NCBI GenBank assembly: GCA_002429245.1
Contig: DIZA01000004.1
Span: forward strand, 1 to 60,821
Direction: 5' to 3'
Length of the DNA: 60,821 bases
Source of the DNA: Candidatus Saccharibacteria bacterium UBA6040
GTDB taxonomy: Bacteria > Patescibacteriota > Saccharimonadia > Saccharimonadales > Saccharimonadaceae
In this document: positions 7,610 to 14,063 of the stretch, in pieces
Layout: each line of letters begins with the position of its first letter
How positions within the stretch are numbered: position 1 is the stretch's first letter
The notes under the pieces: generated by a model
The model's database searches: none
What the model was told of the DNA's origin: nothing
The model's input: the letters and a program-made list of their open reading frames with translations, nothing else
Program-made: the position numbers and the translations under genes

Positions 7610-8621
7610 GAAAACAGAAGATCCTATTATTGACGAAGCACTACAAGGCGATGACGCACCCGATGATGCAGTTATTCCCGGCGCGCTTGTCACTGATATC
7701 GACGGACCAGCGCTCGAAGACCTCGAAGAGGAAGAAGTCGACGACGGCGAAGACCTCCTGAGCCAAGACCAGTACTTTGACGATGCTAGCGATGACAGCG
7801 TTCGTTTGTACCTTCGTGAGATTGGTAAAATTCCACTACTTAATTCCGAAGAAGAACTCGCACTCGCGAAAAAAGTTGTCACGGGTGACAAGAAATCTAA
7901 AGATAAGATGGCTGAAGCAAACATGCGTTTGGTTGTCTCAATCGCCAAGCGTTACAGTGGCCGTGGACTTGATTTCCTCGACCTTATTCAAGAAGGTAAC
8001 ACTGGACTGCTTCGTGCTGTTGAAAAGTTTGACCCTGAAAAAGGATTTAAATTCTCAACCTACGCTACCTGGTGGATTCGCCAAGCGATTACTCGTGCAA
8101 TTGCTGACCAAGCTCGTACGATTCGTATTCCTGTTCACATGGTGGAAACCATCAACAAGTTACTTCGTACACAACGTCGCATGACACAAGAATTGAACCG
8201 TGAGCCAACCATTGAAGAGCTTGGAAAAGAGCTTGAAATGGAACCGGAAAAAGTTGAATACGTCATGAAGATCAAGCAAGATATCACATCTCTCGATGCA
8301 GGTGTTGGTCGTGATGGTGACGACGAAGATTCAGTCCTTCGTGACTTTATCGAGGACGAAGAAAGCGCGACTCCAGAAGAGTCTGCTGCGTCTCAACTCC
8401 TCAAGGAACAAGTACAATCAATTCTTTCAACACTTTCTGACCGTGAACAAAAGATCATCAAGATGCGTTTCGGTCTTGAAAACGGTAAGAGCCATACCCT
8501 CGAAGAAGTAGGGCAGGAATTCGCCGTCACCCGTGAGCGTATTCGTCAGATCGAAGCAAAAGCACTCGCTAAGCTTCGTAAGCACAAAGACTCAAAGAAG
8601 TTACACGAATACCTTAACTAG
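7596..8621 (+). CDS. rpoD: Primary sigma factor RpoD/SigA
   Basis: The housekeeping sigma factor directs RNA polymerase to promoters. After an acidic N-terminal tail of ~60 residues (rich in Asp/Glu, without a full region 1.1), region 1.2 begins at DSVRLYLREIG. Region 2 follows (FDPEKGFKFSTYATWWIRQA, the -10 recognition helix), then region 3 and region 4 with the -35-binding helix (TRERIRQIEAKALAKLRK). At 341 residues it is a compact primary sigma factor. The start is GTG at 7596, with AAGGAG about 7 bases upstream inside dnaG. The end of region 4 reads KLRKHKDS, which differs from the His-Pro pair that WhiB proteins contact in mycobacterial SigA. Confidence 0.97.
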   Translation: MPRSKKTEDPIIDEALQGDDAPDDAVIPGALVTDIDGPALEDLEEEEVDDGEDLLSQDQYFDDASDDSVRLYLREIGKIPLLNSEEELALAKKVVTGDKKSKDKMAEANMRLVVSIAKRYSGRGLDFLDLIQEGNTGLLRAVEKFDPEKGFKFSTYATWWIRQAITRAIADQARTIRIPVHMVETINKLLRTQRRMTQELNREPTIEELGKELEMEPEKVEYVMKIKQDITSLDAGVGRDGDDEDSVLRDFIEDEESATPEESAASQLLKEQVQSILSTLSDREQKIIKMRFGLENGKSHTLEEVGQEFAVTRERIRQIEAKALAKLRKHKDSKKLHEYLN

Positions 8622-8628
8622 GTCTAAA

Positions 8629-8657
8629 TTGTTTTTTTGCCAAGATTAAAGCATAAT
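8629..8657 (+). promoter_or_regulatory. Promoter of the yfiH-like gene
   Basis: TTGTTT (8629-8634), an exact 17-base spacer and CATAAT (8652-8657). The ATG is 8 bases downstream, again predicting a leaderless transcript. Confidence 0.6.
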
Positions 8658-8665
8658 TATCTTCG

Positions 8666-9730
8666 ATGAGTATGACTACCGAATCACCAGAATTTTCCGA
8701 ACGCTACGACGTTAAGGATAAAGATAATCTTGAATCATTTTATGTGACTGATGCCGATCGGCCCTTTGATGTGTTTATGACGGTACACAGTATTGGTAAA
8801 CCTCGAGTCGAAGTGAAGGCGGATGAAATTTCTGCTGAACAACTCGAAGAGTTACAGCATATGAATAAAGCGGCGCTTGTTGACCGTGAGGGCATTGAGA
8901 GCGGTGAAGTAGCGTATCTAAAGCAGGCAGGAATTGCCGCGCGTTTTCTTCTGGGTGGGAATATGAGCACCGTTGTCAGAGACGGCGAAGCGGCTTTTGG
9001 ACCGAAGGGTCTTTCGAGTGACGAGCGATTAGCTGATGCTCGTAAAAATATGAACAAGCACTTTGCGACACTTGGTGTCGATCCCGCAACGGTTCGTATT
9101 CTTAACCCTGAACGTGACTATTCAACACCACTGACCGCGGTAAATGTTGATGAAGATACGGGTGTCTATAACGGCCTTGACCCTATTCGGCTCGAGAAAT
9201 CTGGCGACTTTATTTATTCGTATAATCCTGACATCGTGCTTGCCGTGCGGCCTGCGGATTGTCCGATTGCGATTATGTCGGCCGAGACTCCGAACGGCAA
9301 AGTGAATATTATGCTTCACTTTGCGTGGAAAGGACCTGCGGCCGGACAATATGATGACATGAAGAGAGAGCTTGATATCTTGGGTGTCGATTACGAGACT
9401 TTGAAGGTATATATTACTCCTGGTGGTCACTCGGAAACGTTTAGGTACAAAGATTACGTCTCTAATGGGGGAACGAATCCAGATGTTGAAGAAAGTCGTT
9501 TATTCGTTGGAGTGACGGAAGACGAAAAAACCGGGAAGCAGTCATTTGGAATTGATACTCCGAATGATGTCTACGAAGCCTTTATCGACATGGGTATCGA
9601 TAAGAAACAGTTATTCCTCGATACTTCAGATACAACCGCACTTGATTCAGGATACGCTTCGAATAGTCGTGCGTTCAATCAAAAAGAAGACGACGCGCGT
9701 GATTTAGTAACCGCCGTATTCCATGCCTAG
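8666..9730 (+). CDS. YfiH/PgeF-like laccase-domain protein
   Basis: The central and C-terminal parts match the YfiH (PgeF/LACC1) family: GGN near residue 98 for the usual GGVS, then PADCPIAIM with the metal-binding Cys, and MLHFAWKGPAAG for the usual HAGWRG. YfiH proteins act on purine nucleosides, and E. coli PgeF corrects peptidoglycan precursors. Two things are unusual: an N-terminal extension of about 90 residues, and no QxHG segment where the first metal-binding His should be (the region reads RILNPERDYS). It overlaps the M15 peptidase gene by 8 bases, which favours a peptidoglycan role. Family membership is fairly sure; activity is uncertain. Confidence 0.72.
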   Translation: MSMTTESPEFSERYDVKDKDNLESFYVTDADRPFDVFMTVHSIGKPRVEVKADEISAEQLEELQHMNKAALVDREGIESGEVAYLKQAGIAARFLLGGNMSTVVRDGEAAFGPKGLSSDERLADARKNMNKHFATLGVDPATVRILNPERDYSTPLTAVNVDEDTGVYNGLDPIRLEKSGDFIYSYNPDIVLAVRPADCPIAIMSAETPNGKVNIMLHFAWKGPAAGQYDDMKRELDILGVDYETLKVYITPGGHSETFRYKDYVSNGGTNPDVEESRLFVGVTEDEKTGKQSFGIDTPNDVYEAFIDMGIDKKQLFLDTSDTTALDSGYASNSRAFNQKEDDARDLVTAVFHA

Positions 9731-10277
9731 CATCATAAAATTAAACCCTGATAATTTTGCTCCTCAAGAGATTGTTCAAAACATCATTGCGCTTGAAGTG
9801 CCGTACGTAAATTTTGAAGGTGAACAAAAAGTCGGTGTCATTGAAGTTCATAAAGATGTTGTCGATGACGTGCATCAATTCTTCGTTCTTTCTCTTGTTG
9901 AGAAGTTTCCTATTAACAAAGTTGTCCGAAGTAGTGACGCGCCTTATTTATGGCGTGATGATGTATTGGTTGCTGACAATACGACTTCCGGGTTCAACTA
10001 TCGCTTTATCAGAGACACCAAACGTCCTTCGTTGCATGGCCTAGGATTAGCTTTTGACGTAAATACTCGTCTTAATCCGTATATTCGGTTCAACGAAGAC
10101 GGAACTGAGTCCGTCGACCCTAAGGGTGCCGTCTATGACCCGGCGCTTTCTGGCGTGCTTACTTCTGAACATCCGTTAGTTGTCTTTATGAAAGACCACG
10201 GATGGGAGTGGGGTGGTGACTGGAAAAAAGCTTCTGGGCGCACCGACTATCAGCATTTCCAAAAAGTGATTAGCTAA
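9723..10277 (+). CDS. M15-family D-Ala-D-Ala carboxypeptidase/endopeptidase-like protein
   Basis: The protein carries the M15 zinc signature: SLHGLGLAFDVN gives the first His and Asp of the SxHxxGxAxD motif, and GWEWGGDWKKASGRTDYQHF gives the catalytic region and last His ligand. These enzymes cut D-Ala-D-Ala or L-Ala-D-Glu bonds in peptidoglycan. At 184 residues it has only the catalytic domain. There is no signal peptide or membrane helix, so it would act in the cytoplasm on recycled wall fragments, or be released by lysis. It overlaps the upstream YfiH-like gene and converges with the next gene, with a 4-base overlap of the ends. Confidence 0.85.
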   Translation: MPSIIKLNPDNFAPQEIVQNIIALEVPYVNFEGEQKVGVIEVHKDVVDDVHQFFVLSLVEKFPINKVVRSSDAPYLWRDDVLVADNTTSGFNYRFIRDTKRPSLHGLGLAFDVNTRLNPYIRFNEDGTESVDPKGAVYDPALSGVLTSEHPLVVFMKDHGWEWGGDWKKASGRTDYQHFQKVIS

Positions 10278-10843
10278 AATTCAACGTGCTCAGCGATAGC
10301 ATCGAGTTGCTCGTAAAAGTGCTCGATGTTTTCGTTATTCTGCACGTAGTAATCAGCGATAGCGATGGGACCGCCTTTTTCGAGGTTTTCGATTTCCGCC
10401 CAGTCGCGCTGGGACGCTTCGTCACGGGTAAGGGGACGAATTTCGCGTGTTTCGAGACGATGATACCGAAGGTGCTTTGGTGAGATTATTGCAATAACCG
10501 AGAGTTCTCCAGGGAACTCTTTTTTCAGTGCTTTGTATTCAGTCCAGGTATATAAACCATCGGCTACGACGCGGTGTTGGCCTGCATCGGCAAGATCATG
10601 GATTTGAGAAACAATTCTTTTGACAATGAAGTCTTTACCTTCAGTCTCACGAAGCTTTTCGCGGTACGTTCGTTCGTTTTGTTCGTTGATTTCCAGTCCA
10701 GCTTCTTTAACGGCATCGAGAAGAACACCGCCAAAGTAGACACGAGGGAAGCCCTTATTTGTAAAATGTTCGACTGCTGTAGATTTGCCAGACCCGGTAA
10801 GGCCGACGAATGCGAGGATTTTTAGGTTTTCATGGTGGCTCAT
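10274..10843 (-). CDS. P-loop nucleotide kinase (dephospho-CoA kinase-like)
   Basis: The N-terminus has a clear Walker A loop (GLTGSGKST, residues 14-22), followed by a lid-type region rich in Arg (ETREIRPLTRDEASQRD) and a C-terminal helix, at 189 residues. This is the layout of dephospho-CoA kinase and related small kinases often annotated as AAA-family ATPases. The exact substrate cannot be read from the sequence. It is transcribed on the minus strand and ends overlapping the M15 gene. Confidence 0.65.
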   Translation of the reverse strand: MSHHENLKILAFVGLTGSGKSTAVEHFTNKGFPRVYFGGVLLDAVKEAGLEINEQNERTYREKLRETEGKDFIVKRIVSQIHDLADAGQHRVVADGLYTWTEYKALKKEFPGELSVIAIISPKHLRYHRLETREIRPLTRDEASQRDWAEIENLEKGGPIAIADYYVQNNENIEHFYEQLDAIAEHVEF

Positions 10844-10870
10844 GCCCTCATTGTAACAGATTGGTTATGG

Positions 10871-10899
10871 TTGCCTTTGTAAGGAGGGAATTCTACTAT
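10871..10899 (+). promoter_or_regulatory. Promoter of the stand-alone WhiB-like gene
   Basis: TTGCCT (10871-10876), a 17-base spacer and TACTAT (10894-10899). The ATG at 10909 is 9 bases further on. An AAGGAGGG at 10881-10888 lies inside the spacer, about 20 bases from the ATG, too far to serve as its ribosome binding site. Confidence 0.5.
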
Positions 10900-10908
10900 A
10901 AAGAGAGT

Positions 10909-11205
10909 ATGAGTCCAGAAGATACGAATGGTGATTGGCGAAACAAAGCCGAGTGCGTAAAGACGGATCCCGAACTATTCTTTCCTGTGGGTGAGACAAG
11001 CCGTAGTGATATTGACCAGATCCAGAAAGCAAAATCATTTTGCGCCAAGTGTCTTGTGACGAGTCAATGTTTGCAATATGCCCTCGAAACAAATCAAGAT
11101 TCGGGTGTCTGGGGTGGACTATCAGAGAATGAGCGGAGGGCTTTCAAGCGACGAATCCGCCAAAAACGAGTCCAAGATGCGATTGCAAGAAACTCCCTGA
11201 AATAA
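10909..11205 (+). CDS. WhiB-like Fe-S transcription factor
   Basis: This 98-residue protein has the complete WhiB signature. Four cysteines at residues 16, 45, 48 and 54 (C-X28-C-X2-C-X5-C) would hold a 4Fe-4S cluster. The turn GVWGGLSENERR (66-77) and a basic C-terminal tail (RRIRQKRVQ) follow. The DPELFFP segment after the first Cys is also typical. WhiB proteins bind the primary sigma factor and DNA and sense redox or nitric oxide. I use the ATG at 10909 because upstream residues do not resemble the family and overlap the opposite gene and the promoter. It heads a three-gene cluster with a second WhiB domain. Confidence 0.9.
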   Translation: MSPEDTNGDWRNKAECVKTDPELFFPVGETSRSDIDQIQKAKSFCAKCLVTSQCLQYALETNQDSGVWGGLSENERRAFKRRIRQKRVQDAIARNSLK

Positions 11206-11227
11206 TTCCGATTACCACGAGTCTATA

Positions 11228-11242
11228 TTGTCATTGTGACAA
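11228..11242. promoter_or_regulatory. Perfect palindrome, possible operator
   Basis: TTGTCA-TTG-TGACAA lies in the 78-base gap between the WhiB-like gene and the 536-residue gene. It overlaps a TATATT (11224-11229) that could be a -10 box, so a protein bound here would cover the start of transcription. The operator role is inference. Confidence 0.4.
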
Positions 11243-11283
11243 CTACATGGTGTTTTGGCTTGCCCTATGGACGCTAGAGGACT

Positions 11284-12894
11284 ATGATAAAGAAAATTTT
11301 AGAGGGGATTCACGATATGGTTGAGGGCTTGGACTATTTAAATGATAGTGAAAAGGAGCTCCTCGAGCGCCGCGGTGAATTTGAAAGAGCGGATGCAATT
11401 CAAGCGGTAGCTGCTTTGGCTACACGTATCGATTCGCTACGGCTCACTGCTGAGTCACTCCGTACTGCCGACCCTGAAGTGGCAAGGAAGATCGCAAAGC
11501 TGCTTGGCAAGATCAATCCCGTGGAGTCTGCCGTTGAAACGCCCGTTGTCGATGAGCCAGCCGAAGAACCCGCCGCCCCCGTTGAAGTCGAAACTCCGGC
11601 CACCTTGACGATCGTTCCTGATATCGAAGAAGAATCGACCGTTGAGGCATCGACAGAAGTCCTGAACGAAGGCGTCAGCCCTGCTGGATTGAAGTGGCTT
11701 GTGAAGGGGCTTGGTGAAGATTGGGCAACTCGTCTCGACCTCCCTCTTAACGCATCCGCAACAATGATTGCCGCCGCAATCGTGCAACTTGCTCCGCCAC
11801 GTAAACCAAATACGATAGAGTTTGCGACGAAACGAATTCTTGCACGACTTGAAGGTAAGACGAACGAAGAAATTGCCGAGCTAACCGACGGTGATACACC
11901 AACCGCCATCCACCAATACTTGTACATGACATTAAAGCGCATCACGAAAGATACAGCTGGTTCAGTTCGCTTTGTTTCTACAACCGAACACCAACCGGCC
12001 GAGGAAGAGGTAGTTGTTACTCCTGTCGCCGAGGCTCTCGTCATTCCCGCACCTGCCGCCGTTGAAGTAGAACGAATACCACTCACGCATGTTGAACTAG
12101 GCACATTGATTGGAGAAAAACTGAAGCTGAGTGGTCAGCAGATCATGGGACTTCGTAGCTTCCTCGACGCAAAAGCAAAGAGCGACATGACCACGGCAAA
12201 AGAGGACGCCTTGAAGCAAATACGTAAAGAGATTCGCGATAAAATTGAAGACCCATCATACGGACTGACACAAGATGAAAAGCAGTGGATTCGAAAAAGT
12301 TTTGGAGTGTATCACTTTAGGGATCAAGCGCAAGATCGTGACCCCGTTTCGGTAAATCAACTTGCGGGGAGCGGACGCCTTCAAAATCAAAAGAGCGGTA
12401 TTCCTGAACATATTTACTCCGGGCTTGAGAAATTATTTAGTGACCCAAATATCACCAGCCAGCAGATGGATTCATTGATTCAAGCTGCGCTATCACTTGA
12501 AGCAATGACCGATGAAGAGTTTCGAGCACAACGCGATGAACTATTTTCAAATATTGAACGTGATGGCATTTTGACGAAAGAACAAGCAAAGGCGCTCAAA
12601 CGTCGCGCTCAATTTGGTGAAAAAAATGACTACATGATCTCGGATCATACATTGAAGCAGGCACTTCGTATTATTGAGCACCATGTCGTCGAAACTGGCG
12701 GAGTGAATAGTGGCAACGCATTAGTCGATAGTGAATTGAAGAAATTTATTTCTCCGATCGCTATGACGAGTCATCTTGATGCACTCAGGTCACAACTTCC
12801 TGAAGAGCTTCGCGGTAACCCGCAATACATCGAACGTATTATTGCGGCCGGTATTCAGGCAGTATATAAACAAATTAACGAGAGGGCGGCATAG
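11284..12894 (+). CDS. Protein of unknown function with a possible helix-turn-helix
   Basis: I do not recognise this 536-residue protein. A helical N-terminal ~75 residues is followed by an acidic Pro/Ala/Val-rich linker (about 80-125). Next comes a globular segment (130-230) holding a stretch that resembles a sigma-4-like helix-turn-helix (RILARLEGKTNEEIAEL, about 184-200, then TAIHQYLYMTLKRI). A second Pro/Val-rich linker (236-262) leads to a long helical C-terminal region (265-536) with many charged residues. There are no cysteines, membrane helices or signal peptide. AGAGGA lies 5 bases before the ATG. Its stop overlaps the GTG of the next gene by one base, so the two are co-translated. 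Its place between two WhiB genes suggests a regulatory complex. Confidence 0.75.
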   Translation: MIKKILEGIHDMVEGLDYLNDSEKELLERRGEFERADAIQAVAALATRIDSLRLTAESLRTADPEVARKIAKLLGKINPVESAVETPVVDEPAEEPAAPVEVETPATLTIVPDIEEESTVEASTEVLNEGVSPAGLKWLVKGLGEDWATRLDLPLNASATMIAAAIVQLAPPRKPNTIEFATKRILARLEGKTNEEIAELTDGDTPTAIHQYLYMTLKRITKDTAGSVRFVSTTEHQPAEEEVVVTPVAEALVIPAPAAVEVERIPLTHVELGTLIGEKLKLSGQQIMGLRSFLDAKAKSDMTTAKEDALKQIRKEIRDKIEDPSYGLTQDEKQWIRKSFGVYHFRDQAQDRDPVSVNQLAGSGRLQNQKSGIPEHIYSGLEKLFSDPNITSQQMDSLIQAALSLEAMTDEEFRAQRDELFSNIERDGILTKEQAKALKRRAQFGEKNDYMISDHTLKQALRIIEHHVVETGGVNSGNALVDSELKKFISPIAMTSHLDALRSQLPEELRGNPQYIERIIAAGIQAVYKQINERAA

Positions 12895-14015
12895 TGGAGG
12901 CTACTGAACAGAAAAAAGGTGCATTACTTTCAAAAGAAGAACAATTAACTAGCGCAGGTGACATGGCCGATTGGTTTGTCCCATACCTGTACGGTGTCGA
13001 AATTGAAGCGGGCGAGATTTCATTACTGGTAAAAGCGCGTATCACTGAAATTGTTGGATCGCACGAAACGGCTCGTCAGTTAGAGCTTCTAAAACAGGTG
13101 GTCGGCGAGCTTCCTGCCGAACACAAGAATAACGCCGTGCTTTACTGCGTCGGCTATCCGCAGGATGCGTTGAGTGTGCTTGGCGACGGCGACATCGATG
13201 TCACAACTGGGTTGTTAATTAATCTGGGTATGCCACATCGGCCAGTTGTTCAAGAGACTCGTGTCAAGGTGATGCCCGAAGACGCAGTCCCAGCACCTCT
13301 CCCGCAAGTTGTGACAACTGTTGCTCAACCAAACAAGACTGGTCGTGAGCACGATTATCGAGCGCCACTTATCGAAGCTGGTGTGACGACAGAACAGATA
13401 CGAGATCGCCTCAATGCTTACACGGCCGATAAAGCCGCCAACAATCGCGCGACAGTTGCACGAAGCGCGATTCGCTTCGTCAAATGGTTTGAGAGTAACG
13501 ATGGCGTTGCCTTGTTTGCACGAACTGAAGGGCTTAATCCTGTTGGACTACACGCGACGATTAAGCGTCTGTCAGCTGTCGCACTGAGCGAAGCCTATGA
13601 CGGGATTGACCACGGCATGGGTGACCTTCTGAGTGATGCGCTACTCGTGGAGCCGAAAAAGGAACCCGTTGCCAAGCGAACTCCTGAGGTAAAACAGCCA
13701 GTGAAATCTGGCATGGGTGAAGTAAGGAAGACGACGAGGCGCCCGGAGTCACCATACGATCCAACCCCCGGGGACCTTGATGACGACTCTGAGCTTGCCT
13801 GGCAATCAGATGCACTTTGCGCACAGACTGATCCGGAGGCATTCTTTCCAGAAAAAGGCGGATCAACACGTGACGCGAAGAAAATTTGCGCGACGTGTGA
13901 CGTGAAAGAAGAGTGCCTCGATTATGCGCTGGAGAACGATCAACGATTTGGCATTTGGGGTGGACTCAGCGAACGTGAGCGTCGCAAGCTACGAAAACAA
14001 GCGGCTACTGCTTAA
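12894..14015 (+). CDS. Protein with C-terminal WhiB-like domain
   Basis: The last ~75 of 373 residues form a complete WhiB domain: cysteines at 309, 332, 335 and 341 (C-X22-C-X2-C-X5-C), DPEAFFP after the first Cys, GIWGGLSERERR at 353-364 and a basic tail. The first ~300 residues are not recognised. They contain a helical domain (about 15-115), a second helical domain (about 150-240, ending in a helix-turn-helix-like EGLNPVGLHATIKRLSAVA) and a Pro/Lys-rich linker (250-295). WhiB proteins are normally small and stand-alone, so the fusion is unusual. It starts with GTG, one base overlapping the upstream stop. polA follows with its own promoter. Confidence 0.85.
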   Translation: MEATEQKKGALLSKEEQLTSAGDMADWFVPYLYGVEIEAGEISLLVKARITEIVGSHETARQLELLKQVVGELPAEHKNNAVLYCVGYPQDALSVLGDGDIDVTTGLLINLGMPHRPVVQETRVKVMPEDAVPAPLPQVVTTVAQPNKTGREHDYRAPLIEAGVTTEQIRDRLNAYTADKAANNRATVARSAIRFVKWFESNDGVALFARTEGLNPVGLHATIKRLSAVALSEAYDGIDHGMGDLLSDALLVEPKKEPVAKRTPEVKQPVKSGMGEVRKTTRRPESPYDPTPGDLDDDSELAWQSDALCAQTDPEAFFPEKGGSTRDAKKICATCDVKEECLDYALENDQRFGIWGGLSERERRKLRKQAATA

Positions 14016-14047
14016 TCTGTTTCTGACCACCGCTGATACCTAAAAAC

Positions 14048-14056
14048 TGGTATACT
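14048..14056 (+). promoter_or_regulatory. Extended -10 promoter of polA
   Basis: TGG followed by TATACT. The polA ATG is 7 bases downstream, giving a leaderless message. No -35 box is evident. Confidence 0.65.
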
Positions 14057-14063
14057 AATAGAT

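Noticed and set aside
11400..12104. 234-codon frame opposite the 536-residue gene
   Set aside because: Ser/Thr/Ala-rich antisense product, caused by the Pro/Glu-rich linkers of the true gene.
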